Source of the DNA: Bacillota bacterium
GTDB lineage: Bacteria > Bacillota > Clostridia > Christensenellales > Aristaeellaceae
Length of the DNA: 33,048 bases
Reading direction: 5' to 3'
NCBI GenBank assembly: GCA_023395615.1
Contig: JAEWYP010000063.1
Coordinates: 1-33,048 of the forward strand
Below are positions 16,670 through 25,239 of this stretch, piece by piece. Each line of letters opens with the position of its first letter. The first letter of the stretch is position 1. The position numbers and the translations under genes were made by a program. The notes under the pieces are model-generated. The model did not search any database. It was not told the origin of the DNA and saw only the letters and a program-made list of their open reading frames with translations.

Positions 16670-17479
16670 ATGGATCAGCGACCGATTGGCGTGTACGACA
16701 GCGGTTTCGGCGGGATCAGTGTGCTGGCGGAAGCGGCACGCCTGTTGCCCGCAGAGGATTTTATCTTTTTAGGGGATAATCTGAATGCGCCATACGGCGA
16801 CCGCACCCCGGACGAAGTCATGGATTTTGCGCGTCAGGCGGTGGATCGTTTAACGGGATTGGGCTGCAAAGCGATTCTGATTGCCTGCAATACCGCGACC
16901 AGCGTTGCGGCGGAGACACTTCGCCGGGAACTGTCGTTGCCGATTATCGGCATGGAACCCGCGCTGAAGCCTGCATCCCTGCTGCCGCAGAGCGGCGCGA
17001 TTCTGGTACTGGCGACTGCCATGACGCTGAAACTGGAAAAGTTCCATACGTTGATGGAACGCTACGGCAGGGATGCGGTTCCCGTACCCTGCCCGGGGCT
17101 GGTGGAATTGATTGAGGCCGGGGAAACCGACGGCCCCCGCGTGAGAGCCAAACTGAACGAGCTGCTTGCTCCGCACCTGGACCGTCCGGTGAAGGCGGCG
17201 GTGTTGGGCTGCACGCATTATGTATTTATCAAGTCCGCCCTGCGGGCGGTTTTACCCGAATCGGTAACGCTTGTGGACGGCAACCGGGGTACGGCGAGAC
17301 AGTTAAAGAGCCGGCTGGCGCAGAAAGGCCTGCTTCGGGAAGGAAAAGACGGGGGCAATGTCGTTTTCCTGTCAACGGCGCAGGGAAGCGCCGTGCCCGA
17401 CCGGATGCGCGAATGGTTCCACAAAGCGTTGTCGGCGTTTGACCCGGCTTGCATTTCCCCGGATGATGCGGTAGAATAG
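16670..17479 (+). CDS. murI: Glutamate racemase
   Basis: The 269-aa cytoplasmic enzyme converts L- to D-glutamate for peptidoglycan. It starts with PIGVYDSGFGG (Asp10, Ser11). The two catalytic cysteines are Cys73 (IACNTAT) and Cys181 (LGCTHYVF, with His183). GDNLNAPYGDRTPDE matches the family loop (usually GD..N.PYG.r), and VDGNRGTARQL is near the end. The ATG at 16670 follows GGAGG at nine bases. D-glutamate is also a building block of poly-gamma-glutamate. Two CapA-type proteins lie 10 kb downstream, but a link is speculative. The UDP-GlcNAc epimerase gene follows after 45 bases with no promoter visible, so the two may be cotranscribed. Confidence 0.95.
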   Translation: MDQRPIGVYDSGFGGISVLAEAARLLPAEDFIFLGDNLNAPYGDRTPDEVMDFARQAVDRLTGLGCKAILIACNTATSVAAETLRRELSLPIIGMEPALKPASLLPQSGAILVLATAMTLKLEKFHTLMERYGRDAVPVPCPGLVELIEAGETDGPRVRAKLNELLAPHLDRPVKAAVLGCTHYVFIKSALRAVLPESVTLVDGNRGTARQLKSRLAQKGLLREGKDGGNVVFLSTAQGSAVPDRMREWFHKALSAFDPACISPDDAVE

Positions 17480-17524
17480 CCACGTTATTACGTCGCTGAA
17501 AGCAGCGGGTTAGGTTGGTTACTC

Positions 17525-18622
17525 ATGAAAAAGGTGATGCTCATTTTTGGCACGCGGCCAGAGGCAATTAAGATGTGTCCCCTGGTGCATGTGTTGGAGC
17601 ACCATCCCGCTTTTGAAACGGTGGTTTGCGTTTCCGGGCAGCATCGTCAGATGCTGGATCAGATTCTGGACTGTTTTCAGGTTACGCCGAAATATGATCT
17701 GTGCATCATGCAGCAGAAGCAGACACTGTTTGACGTTACGGTGAATATTCTGCTGAAAATCCGTGAGATTCTGGAAACGGAAAAGCCGGACGTGGTACTG
17801 GTGCATGGAGATACCTCCACCGCGTTTGCGACGGCGCTGGCCTGTTTCTATCTGCAAATCCCCGTGGGGCATGTGGAGGCGGGTCTGCGAACCTACAACA
17901 TGTACTCCCCTTTTCCGGAGGAATTTAATCGGCAGGCGGTCGATCTGATTTCCCGGTTTTATTTTGCGCCAACTGAAACAAGCCGCCAGAACCTGCTCAA
18001 AGAGGGGAAGCAGCCGAATACGATCTTTGTGACCGGCAATACGGTGATTGACGCGCTGGCGACAACCGTCCGCTCCGATTACAGCCACCCGGAAATCGAA
18101 TGGGCCAGGGGCAGCCGGATGATCCTGCTGACGGCACACCGTCGGGAAAACCTGGGGTTGCCGATGCAGCATATGTTCGACGCGATTCGCCGTGTGGTGG
18201 ATGAGACACCGGACGTGAAGCTGATCTACCCGATGCACATGAACCCCCGCGTTCGCGAAATGGCAAAGCGCTGTTTTTCCGGGCAGGAACGAATCCACAT
18301 GATCGAGCCGATGGACGTACTGGATTTCCATAACGTGATGGCGCGTGCTTACCTGATTATGACCGACAGCGGAGGCATCCAGGAGGAAGCGCCGTCTCTG
18401 GGCAAGCCGGTACTGGTGATGCGCGATACCACTGAACGGCCGGAGGGGCTGGAAGCGGGAACGCTGAAGCTGGTCGGCACCAGCGAACAGCCGATTTATG
18501 ACGCGGTCATGCGGCTGTTGAACGATCCGGTTCAATACCGTGAAATGGAAGGCGCCGTGAACCCGTACGGAGACGGCCATGCCTGCGAACGAATCGCGGA
18601 TATTCTGGAGAAAAGTTTATAA
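17525..18622 (+). CDS. wecB: UDP-N-acetylglucosamine 2-epimerase (non-hydrolysing)
   Basis: The 365-aa cytoplasmic enzyme interconverts UDP-GlcNAc and UDP-ManNAc for teichoic acid linkage units or surface polysaccharide. Family motifs in order are FGTRPEAIKMCPLV, SGQHRQMLDQ, VHGDTSTAFA, GHVEAGLRT, PEEFNRQAVD, VTGNTVIDAL, LTAHRRENLG and TDSGGIQEEAPSLGKPVLV, all as in the GT-B fold family. The length is typical. The ribosome binding site before the ATG is weak (GGTTAGG). It follows murI closely, giving a small cell-wall precursor unit, and ends at an intrinsic terminator. Confidence 0.95.
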   Translation: MKKVMLIFGTRPEAIKMCPLVHVLEHHPAFETVVCVSGQHRQMLDQILDCFQVTPKYDLCIMQQKQTLFDVTVNILLKIREILETEKPDVVLVHGDTSTAFATALACFYLQIPVGHVEAGLRTYNMYSPFPEEFNRQAVDLISRFYFAPTETSRQNLLKEGKQPNTIFVTGNTVIDALATTVRSDYSHPEIEWARGSRMILLTAHRRENLGLPMQHMFDAIRRVVDETPDVKLIYPMHMNPRVREMAKRCFSGQERIHMIEPMDVLDFHNVMARAYLIMTDSGGIQEEAPSLGKPVLVMRDTTERPEGLEAGTLKLVGTSEQPIYDAVMRLLNDPVQYREMEGAVNPYGDGHACERIADILEKSL

Positions 18623-18639
18623 ACTTGGGTTTTACAGGG

Positions 18640-18668
18640 CACCTGTGCGATTTTCGCATAGGTGTTTT
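18640..18668 (+). terminator. Intrinsic terminator after wecB
   Basis: CACCTGTGCG (18640-18649) pairs with CGCATAGGTG (18655-18664), including one G-T pair. It is followed by TTTTAATTG. Confidence 0.8.
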
Positions 18669-18769
18669 AATTGTCCTGATTCTCCAATACATCTGTACGG
18701 GCAATGACAGGTAACGCTTGATTTATAAGCAATTTGGAACAATATGCTTAGATTGTCTAACAAAATTGA

Positions 18770-18798
18770 TTGCATGCCATGGCTTTTTGCGGTATAAT
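18770..18798 (+). promoter_or_regulatory. Promoter of the SDR/long-chain-base synthase operon
   Basis: TTGCAT (18770-18775) and TATAAT (18793-18798) have a 17-base spacer, 57 bases before the GTG at 18855. The surrounding 18670-18850 is clearly more AT-rich than its neighbours. Confidence 0.72.
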
Positions 18799-18854
18799 TC
18801 GGCTGTTTATAGGTGTTACTTTATTTCATATCGCACTGATTCGGAGGTACCATT

Positions 18855-19691
18855 GTGGCAAAAGGAACCGTATGGGTCATCGGCGCATCCAGCGGGCTGG
18901 GATTGGCGACGGCGCAGGCTTTCGCGGCGGACGGCTGGCAGGTTGTGTCGGGGGCGCGATCGTTTGGCGCGCAGTCGGATGGCGACCCTGCCGACCGGGG
19001 AATCCACACACTCAGACTGGACGTAACGGACGCGGCCAGCCGGGAAGCGTTTGTGAAAAGCGCTTTCACCCTAAGTCCGCGGGTGGATGTGCTGGTTTAC
19101 TGCGCGGCGGTGCTGGTGTTGGGTCCCTGCGAAACCACGTCGCAGGCGGAGTATGAACGGGTATTGCAGACCAATTTTCTGGGGATGACGGGCATGGTGT
19201 CTCTGGCGCTGCCCGCCATGCGCAAACAGGGAACCGGGAGAATCGTGTTGTTTTCCTCTATTAACGGGTTACTGGGCATTCCGTATCAAAGTGCGTATGC
19301 CGCTTCCAAACACGCAATCGAAGGGTATGCGGAATGCCTGGCCATGGAAACCAAACCGTTTGGCATTCAGGTGAGCGTGGTGGAGCCGGGCGATCACCGC
19401 GGCGGAAGCCAGCATACACGCCTGCATGCCGGGGGAGAAACGGCAGAGTCGCCGTACGAAGCGGCTTACCGTATCGCCTGCGCGATCATCCACCGGGATG
19501 AAAGCAACGGCCTTCTGCCGGAAGTGTTGGGCCGCAAGGTGGTACGCAACGTCAACCGGAACCGGATGCGGTTCCGTCTGCGCGTCGCCAAACCGGACCA
19601 GCGGCTGGCGGTTGTGCTGCATGACGTGCTGCCGCCTTCGTGGAACGCGAAAATTTTGGGCGAATATTATGCCAAAGGGGGGCAAGCGTGA
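18855..19691 (+). CDS. Short-chain dehydrogenase/reductase, putative 3-keto long-chain-base reductase
   Basis: The 278-aa NAD(P)H-dependent oxidoreductase has the classical SDR layout: cofactor loop GASSGLG at the start, DVTD, the catalytic serine in VLFSSINGLLG and the YAASK catalytic Tyr/Lys pair (QSAYAASKHAIEGYAECL). After the fold comes an extra C-terminal part with several Arg residues (NVNRNRMRFRLRVAKP) that may touch the membrane. The GTG start follows GGAGG at seven bases. Its stop overlaps the start of the fused synthase by one base (TGATG), so the two products are made together. By analogy with 3-ketosphinganine reductase (KDSR) and bacterial CerR, it would reduce the ketone made by the synthase. 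That role is inferred from position only. The NAG motif is replaced by CAA (VYCAAV). Confidence 0.85.
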   Translation: MAKGTVWVIGASSGLGLATAQAFAADGWQVVSGARSFGAQSDGDPADRGIHTLRLDVTDAASREAFVKSAFTLSPRVDVLVYCAAVLVLGPCETTSQAEYERVLQTNFLGMTGMVSLALPAMRKQGTGRIVLFSSINGLLGIPYQSAYAASKHAIEGYAECLAMETKPFGIQVSVVEPGDHRGGSQHTRLHAGGETAESPYEAAYRIACAIIHRDESNGLLPEVLGRKVVRNVNRNRMRFRLRVAKPDQRLAVVLHDVLPPSWNAKILGEYYAKGGQA

Positions 19692-22600
19692 TGGCGGAAT
19701 ATGATATCGCGGGTCACAGCGGTGCCCTCCGAGCGGATCAAACCCTGCAAACCCTGTATCGGATCATCATTGGGTATGGCAACCGGGAAGCGGCCGTGTG
19801 GTTGGAGAACGGTGCTGAGAAAACCCTGACCTTTACGGATTACGAACGGCTGACGCGTAATTATGCCGCCGAATTGCGCCGCGCGGTGGGCGCGGAAAAG
19901 GGTGCATGGGTTGGCATTGCCATGGACACCTGCAAGGAATGGTTCCCGGTTTTCTGGGGGCTGTTGCAGGCAGGGTATAACGCGCTGCTGCTGGACGCTT
20001 CACTTTCCGACGAGATGACGAATTACCTGCTCGGGCAGGCGAATGCCCGGGCGCTGGTCACCACGAAAACCCGTAAATTGGCCGGAGATGCACGCCTGAT
20101 TGATGCAAAGACACTCTTTACCGCGCCGGAAGCGCCGGAAAGCTTTACGCCGGACTGGGCCGACAACGTGGCCCTGTGCACCAGCGGAACGACCGGCACC
20201 AGCCGCATCTTTGTGTACAACGGCCGCGCGGTGACCGAGCAGGTGCTTTCTTCCGAATTACTGTATCAGGCGCAAAAGCGGATTGTGGAGAACGAACCCC
20301 GCCGCGCGTTGGCCTTCCTGCCGTACCATCACGTGTTCGGCTTTATGGTCAACCTGATGTGGATCAGCTTTCTGGGCTATTCCAACATCTATCTGGAAAA
20401 TCGTACCCCGCAGGTGGTGCTGGAAACCGCGCAGCGTTGTCAGCCACAGCTGCTGATCGCCGTTCCGCTGCTGGCCAACAACTTTTGTGCCGGGTTGAAC
20501 CGGAACCTTGCCAAACAGAGCCCTATCAAACGGGGTATGTTCCGTACCCTGAAGGGGATCAGCCTGGGCGTGCAGGCCGTCGCGCCGGGCTTCGGGCTGA
20601 ATCTGGCGGAGAAGGTACTGTTCAAGGGTGTGAACGCTAAATTGCTGGGCACGAAGCTGAAAGTGATTATTCTAGGTGGAAGCCATACCCCCAGCGAACA
20701 CCTGTGGGCGTTGAATGCCCTCGGGTATTACACGGTCTGCGGTTTCGGCATGACGGAAACCGCTATCACCAGCGTGGAAACCTCGCTGAACCTGCGCAAA
20801 CGCGTGAGCGGATCGGTCGGCAAGCCGCTACGTAACGTGGAGTACCGCGTAACGCCGGGCGAGGCGCGCGGTCGCCGGGGTGAAATGCTGATTCGCGGCA
20901 AGAGCCTGCATACCGGCCGGCTGGTGGAGGGTAAACTGCTTCCTCCGGATACGCTGGAAGGCGGATGGTATCCTACCGGAGATGTGGTCAGGCTGGAAAA
21001 AGGCGACCGCATGTTTGTGGAAGGCCGCTGCAAAGACGTAATTATCAACGAATCCGGCGAAAATGTATATCCGGATGAACTGGAGGACACGTTCTCCGCG
21101 TTGGAGGGTGTAGAACAGTTTACGGTACTGGGAGTGAAAAAGCCCGGGAAACACCAGCAGTATGAAGATATCGCGCTGGTGATGAACGTGGGCGAGCACT
21201 ACCGGGACGACATCTGGCTGGAAACCCTGATGCGCCGTATTACCGCCGCGAACGCAAAACTGCCAACGCTGAAACGCCTCAGCCGCGTTCTGGTTACCCC
21301 GGAAAAACTCCCGCTGGTAAACGGCATCAAGGTAAAGCGGATGGCGCTGAAAACGCTGATCGAAGAAAACAAACTGGCCTACCGTGACCTTCGGATGAAC
21401 CCGAAGGCTGTCGAACCGCCTGCGCCGGAGGTGGTCGCCCGCGAAGTGAAACCGACCGACCTGCAAATGGAAGAAATCCGGAACAAGGTGCGAGTGCTGT
21501 TTGCCGAAGCACTAAGCGCGGAGGTCGGCTCGTTTGCGGATGATGCGAATTTTATTGACGAACTGGGCGGGGACAGCCTGCAGATCCTTTCCGCCGCACT
21601 GAAGGCGGAGGAGCAGTTCAGCGTAACCATCCCCGTAGAGGAGTATGGGCACTGCACAACCGTGAACGATATGAGCGCCCTGATCTACGGCAAACTTAAC
21701 GGCGTGGGAGCGTATGAGAACCAATCCCAACCAGATGAGGAAATCGTGCCCATTACCCGCTTTGAGGACGCGCCGGAATGTATCGCTTTCCAGAAACGGC
21801 TGGAATCCTTAAGTGCACAGGGGGAAGATAACCCCTACTTTGTCTGCCACGAGTCGCCGTTGCGCGATAAAAGCCTGATGGCAGGGCACGAGGTGCTCAA
21901 CTTCGGCTCCTATAACTATGTGGGGATGAGCGGACGGCCCGAGGTGATGGAGGCCGCGAAAGCCGCTATCGACAAATACGGCACGAGCGCCAGCGGAAGC
22001 CGCCTGCTGGCGGGCGAAAAGAAAATCCACGAGGAACTTGAGAAAGAAATCGCGGAGTGGAAGCACGCGGAAGATTGCCTGGTGCTGGTGGGCGGACACT
22101 CCACCAACGTTACGGTAGTGGGTAACTTCTGCGGAAAGAACGACCTGATCGTGTACGACGCGCTGGCCCACAACTCCATCGAACAGGGCTGTCGCCTCAG
22201 CCGCGCCACCTCCAAACCCTTCCCGCACAACGACCCGGAGGCGTTGGAAAGCATCCTGCGTACGCAACGTAACCGCTACGCCAAGGTGCTGATCGTGATC
22301 GAGGGCGCGTACAGCATGGACGGAGACATTGCCAACGTCCCCGCTTTCGTCGCGCTGAAAAAGAAATACGGCTGTTTCCTGATGGTAGACGAGGCGCACA
22401 GTGCCTGCGTGATCGGGGAAACCGGCGGTGGTGTGGACGAATTTTTCGGGCTGGAGCCGACGGATATCGACATCAAGATGGGCACTCTCTCCAAAGGCAT
22501 GGGGGCTTGCGGCGGGTATCTGGCCGGGTCGCGGATGCTGATTGAGTACCTGCGTTACAACTTGCCCGGCTTCGTGTTCAGCGTCGGGATTTCTCCGCCA

Positions 22601-22972
22601 CTGGCTGCTGCCGCGCTGGAAAGTGTGCGTCAGTTACGCCATAACCCGCAAATTATGGCGGATATGCGCCGCAATATCGACTGCTTTGTGGCGGAAGCGA
22701 AGAAGCGCCATCTGGATATCTGCCTGGCAGGGCATACGGCGGTCATTCCGGTGTTGATCGGCAGTGACGAGGACGCTTTCCTGCTTTCCAACAAGCTGCG
22801 GGAACGCGGTGTGTTCGTTCCGCCCGCGGTATATCCCGCGGTGCCCAAGAACAAGGCGCGCCTGCGTTTCTGCGTCATCAGCGAGCACAAGCCCGAGCAG
22901 ATTGTGGAGGCGCTGGACAAACTGGTGGCGCTGGCCGGGGAGCTGAACATCAAACTGCCTTCGCCCGTGTAA
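19691..22972 (+). CDS. Fused acyl-AMP ligase, acyl carrier protein and SPT-like alpha-oxoamine synthase
   Basis: This 1093-aa protein carries three catalytic parts. Residues about 1-560 are an ANL ligase: TSGTTG from 164, FGMTETAI, YPTGDVVRLEKGD, GRCKDVIINESGENVYPDE and a C-terminal NGIKVKR lysine. Its P-loop reads SGTTGTSR rather than the usual TGxPKG. Residues about 590-670 are a carrier domain, with phosphopantetheine site Ser629 in LGGDSLQ. Residues about 715-1090 are a PLP-dependent synthase: LNFGSYNYVGMSG, EGAYSMDGDI, VDEAHSACVIG and MGTLSKGMGACGGYLAG with PLP lysine 935. These resemble eukaryotic LCB2 and bacterial serine palmitoyltransferase more than BioF. A plausible route is fatty acid to acyl-AMP, acyl-S-carrier, then decarboxylative condensation with an amino acid. 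It is coupled to the upstream SDR. The amino acid used and the lipid product are unknown. Confidence 0.88.
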   Translation: MAEYDIAGHSGALRADQTLQTLYRIIIGYGNREAAVWLENGAEKTLTFTDYERLTRNYAAELRRAVGAEKGAWVGIAMDTCKEWFPVFWGLLQAGYNALLLDASLSDEMTNYLLGQANARALVTTKTRKLAGDARLIDAKTLFTAPEAPESFTPDWADNVALCTSGTTGTSRIFVYNGRAVTEQVLSSELLYQAQKRIVENEPRRALAFLPYHHVFGFMVNLMWISFLGYSNIYLENRTPQVVLETAQRCQPQLLIAVPLLANNFCAGLNRNLAKQSPIKRGMFRTLKGISLGVQAVAPGFGLNLAEKVLFKGVNAKLLGTKLKVIILGGSHTPSEHLWALNALGYYTVCGFGMTETAITSVETSLNLRKRVSGSVGKPLRNVEYRVTPGEARGRRGEMLIRGKSLHTGRLVEGKLLPPDTLEGGWYPTGDVVRLEKGDRMFVEGRCKDVIINESGENVYPDELEDTFSALEGVEQFTVLGVKKPGKHQQYEDIALVMNVGEHYRDDIWLETLMRRITAANAKLPTLKRLSRVLVTPEKLPLVNGIKVKRMALKTLIEENKLAYRDLRMNPKAVEPPAPEVVAREVKPTDLQMEEIRNKVRVLFAEALSAEVGSFADDANFIDELGGDSLQILSAALKAEEQFSVTIPVEEYGHCTTVNDMSALIYGKLNGVGAYENQSQPDEEIVPITRFEDAPECIAFQKRLESLSAQGEDNPYFVCHESPLRDKSLMAGHEVLNFGSYNYVGMSGRPEVMEAAKAAIDKYGTSASGSRLLAGEKKIHEELEKEIAEWKHAEDCLVLVGGHSTNVTVVGNFCGKNDLIVYDALAHNSIEQGCRLSRATSKPFPHNDPEALESILRTQRNRYAKVLIVIEGAYSMDGDIANVPAFVALKKKYGCFLMVDEAHSACVIGETGGGVDEFFGLEPTDIDIKMGTLSKGMGACGGYLAGSRMLIEYLRYNLPGFVFSVGISPPLAAAALESVRQLRHNPQIMADMRRNIDCFVAEAKKRHLDICLAGHTAVIPVLIGSDEDAFLLSNKLRERGVFVPPAVYPAVPKNKARLRFCVISEHKPEQIVEALDKLVALAGELNIKLPSPV

Positions 22973-22989
22973 CGAATATAAACTTAATA

Positions 22990-23022
22990 AGAGGACGCTC
23001 CCGGTTCGGGAACGTCCTCTTT
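22990..23022. terminator. Bidirectional intrinsic terminator between convergent genes
   Basis: AGAGGACG (22990-22997) pairs with CGTCCTCT (23013-23020) and an inner TCCCG pairs with CGGGA. Rightward it ends in CTCTTTG, leftward in CTCTTATTAAG. It serves the fused synthase and the DEAD-box gene. Confidence 0.82.
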
Positions 23023-23126
23023 GATATGCAGTTGATACGCGTTGCGTCGAGCTACAGAGAAATCGACTCTATACCGCCGTGTAATGTCGCCTGAAACGAC
23101 GGCTGTCCGGCTGGCGAACCCTCCGC

Positions 23127-24797
23127 TCAGCGGGATTCAAATTTGCGCTTATGGGCAGGCTGCGCGGCGCTTTCACGTTCCGCCGGTTCTTCGCGCTGCG
23201 GGGCAAACTGTGTCTCCGGCGCGCGCCCCTGTGGGCGTTCCACTGAGCGGGTGGGGCCAAAGCGATTGGCGTGTACAGGAACGGGCTGGCGCATGGAGCG
23301 GGGTCCGCTTTCCATGGCCGGCCGCCGCGTGTGCTGCGGCGCGGCCGTGCGGCGGGGTTCGGCAGAACGCTGAGGTGCAGCCTGCCTGCGGGGTTCTGCG
23401 GTGCGCTGCGGCGCGGCCGTACGGCGGGGTTCGGCAGAACGTTGCGGTGCGGTATGAACATCCGCTGTGGTCTTGCGGGTCGGTGTGGTCCGCTGCGGTG
23501 TCGCGGAATTGCCTGTGGTTGCGTGTGCCTGTGCAGGGGCGGTATGTGCTCTGGGCGTGCGATGATCGGCACTTTGGGCACGGGGAACAACCGCGTTGCC
23601 GCGCCTGTCCACGTCTTTTACACGGGCAGGGCGAGGCGCGCGGGGCGCCTTAACGGTTTCGGTAAATACCTGCATCGGCCAGGCGCTTTCCACGCGGGGA
23701 ATCTTGCGGCCGATCAGCTTTTCGATCGCGTACAGGTCTTTCATCTCGTCAATGCAGCAAAAGCTGATGGCGTCTCCGGGCAGCCCTGCGCGGCCTGTGC
23801 GCCCGATCCGATGGATGTAAGCCTCCGGTTCATTGGGCAGATCATAATTAAATACGTGGGACAGGCCGATAACGTCGATACCGCGCGCGGCAATGTCGGT
23901 AGCGATCAACACCTTCAGTTCTCCGCTTTTAAAGCTGCCCATTGCCGCCTGTCGCGCATTCTGGCTCTTGTCGCCATGGATGGCCATGGCCTGTACGCCC
24001 ATGCCGGCAAGCTCCTTCACCACACGGTCCGCGCCGTGCTTGGTGCGGGTGAAAACCAATGCGTTCTCTACTTCCGGTTTTTTCAGTAGGTCAGCCAGCA
24101 GAAACTTCTTATTCGCCTTATCCACCATATACAGTACCTGATGGATACTGTCCACCGTGCTGCTGACCGGATCCACCTTCACCGTTTCCGGCTGGTTGAG
24201 GATGCTCATGGCGAGAGTTTCCACCTCGGAGGGCATGGTGGCCGAAAACAGCAGCGTCTGCCTCTTGGCGGGCAACTGCGCGATAATCCGCTTCACATCC
24301 TGAATAAAACCCATATCCAGCATCCGGTCGGCTTCGTCCAGTACAAAGATACCAACGTGGTCCAGCTTGATATATCCCTGGCCGATCAAATCGTTCAAAC
24401 GGCCCGGCGTGGCGACCAGAATCTGCGGATTCCGCCGCAGCTCCGATACCTGCCCATACTGGCTTACACCCCCGAAAATCACACAGGAACGAAGCGGCAG
24501 GTGCTTCCCGTACAATTGAAAGTTCTCCTGTATCTGTATCGCCAGCTCGCGCGTCGGCGTTAAAATCAGGGCGCGGGGTTTACGTTCGCTATCCGGCTTT
24601 TCGGCAGCGAGGCGCTGTAAAATTGGCAGGGCGAACGCAGCGGTTTTGCCCGTGCCGGTTTGCGCGCACCCCAGCACATCTTTGCCGTCCAACACCAGCG
24701 GGATCGTTTGCCACTGGATGGGCGTAGGTTCTTCGTAGCCCGCCTCCTGCGTCGCTTTGATAAGCGTGGCGGACAACGGCAGATCGGTAAAATTCAT
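23127..24797 (-). CDS. DEAD-box ATP-dependent RNA helicase with repetitive basic tail
   Basis: The 556-aa protein has a complete RhlE/CshA-type helicase core in the first ~370 residues: PTPIQWQTIP (Q), AQTGTGKT (I), PTRELAIQI (Ia), TPGRL (Ib), DEAD in FVLDEADRMLD (II), SATMP (III), TDIAARGID (V) and HRIGRTGRAG (VI). It unwinds RNA duplexes in ribosome assembly, mRNA decay or cold response. The final ~170 residues are low-complexity, rich in Arg, Pro, Ala and Thr with a recurring AEPRRTAAPQR-like unit, which probably gives non-specific RNA binding or condensate formation. The ATG at 24797 follows AAAGGATG; the long open frame upstream has no coding character. It has a promoter at 24862-24890 and is transcribed alone. 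Confidence 0.94.
   Translation of the reverse strand: MNFTDLPLSATLIKATQEAGYEEPTPIQWQTIPLVLDGKDVLGCAQTGTGKTAAFALPILQRLAAEKPDSERKPRALILTPTRELAIQIQENFQLYGKHLPLRSCVIFGGVSQYGQVSELRRNPQILVATPGRLNDLIGQGYIKLDHVGIFVLDEADRMLDMGFIQDVKRIIAQLPAKRQTLLFSATMPSEVETLAMSILNQPETVKVDPVSSTVDSIHQVLYMVDKANKKFLLADLLKKPEVENALVFTRTKHGADRVVKELAGMGVQAMAIHGDKSQNARQAAMGSFKSGELKVLIATDIAARGIDVIGLSHVFNYDLPNEPEAYIHRIGRTGRAGLPGDAISFCCIDEMKDLYAIEKLIGRKIPRVESAWPMQVFTETVKAPRAPRPARVKDVDRRGNAVVPRAQSADHRTPRAHTAPAQAHATTGNSATPQRTTPTRKTTADVHTAPQRSAEPRRTAAPQRTAEPRRQAAPQRSAEPRRTAAPQHTRRPAMESGPRSMRQPVPVHANRFGPTRSVERPQGRAPETQFAPQREEPAERESAAQPAHKRKFESR
23270..23440 (-). repeat. Coding repeats in the helicase tail
   Basis: Imperfect copies of a unit with GGCGGGGTTCGGCAGAACG (plus strand) recur at about 23353, 23392 and 23425, encoding Ala-Glu-Pro-Arg-Arg steps. 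It is a coding repeat, not an array of spacers. Confidence 0.75.
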
Positions 24798-24861
24798 TCC
24801 AACATCCTTTCCATATTTGTGTGGTTTCCGGGTCAAATACCCAGACTCACACGGAACATTT

Positions 24862-24890
24862 ATTATACCATAATGCGCAATAAAAAGCAA
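24862..24890 (-). promoter_or_regulatory. Promoter of the DEAD-box helicase gene
   Basis: On the minus strand TTGCTT (24885-24890) and a perfect TATAAT (24862-24867) are 17 bases apart. The leader to the ATG at 24797 is about 60 bases. Confidence 0.75.
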
Positions 24891-25239
24891 AAACAGATTC
24901 ATGCAATACCTTCTTCTGATACGATGCAGACATGGGCACGCAGCTGGGAAGCTTGTCTGTCGACCTGACTTGATGTCGCGGCCATACGAATGCACCGTAA
25001 GGAATGAGGCTGCGAAGGATGGCATGACAGGTCCTGTTCCGACCAATTTCAACACATTCTCAGCAACCTCTTTACAAATGGATATATATGGTATTATTGT
25101 ATAGCTGTAACAAAATGATGCCAATTGTAAACCATCTCCTTTCTGAGTTTCCAAGGGAGGATTCACAATAAGGATGTTGAATGGTAAACTTTTGACGAAA
25201 CGCTCGCGCTTCGTGTAGCATGGCTTGGGAGGATAGACG
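24891..25239. other. Intergenic region between divergent genes
   Basis: About 350 AT-richer bases lie between the helicase promoter and the NAGPA gene. A possible rightward promoter is TTTACA (25071-25076) with TATTAT (25092-25097), a short 15-base spacer, so it is weak. A GGGAGG at 25155-25160 precedes a possible 14-codon frame starting ATGTTGAATGG near 25173 and ending TAG near 25217. A hairpin ACGAAACGC/GCGCTTCGT follows inside it. I do not call a gene here. Confidence 0.45.

Noticed and set aside
17519..18580. Long minus-strand frame (353 codons) opposite wecB
   Set aside because: wecB has complete family motifs in the plus frame. The antisense frame is rich in His, Gln and Arg, as expected from a GC-rich shadow.
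25173..25217. 14-codon frame after GGGAGG ahead of the NAGPA gene
   Set aside because: The spacing to the ribosome binding site is long and the peptide shows no amino acid bias. It is too little to call a leader peptide.
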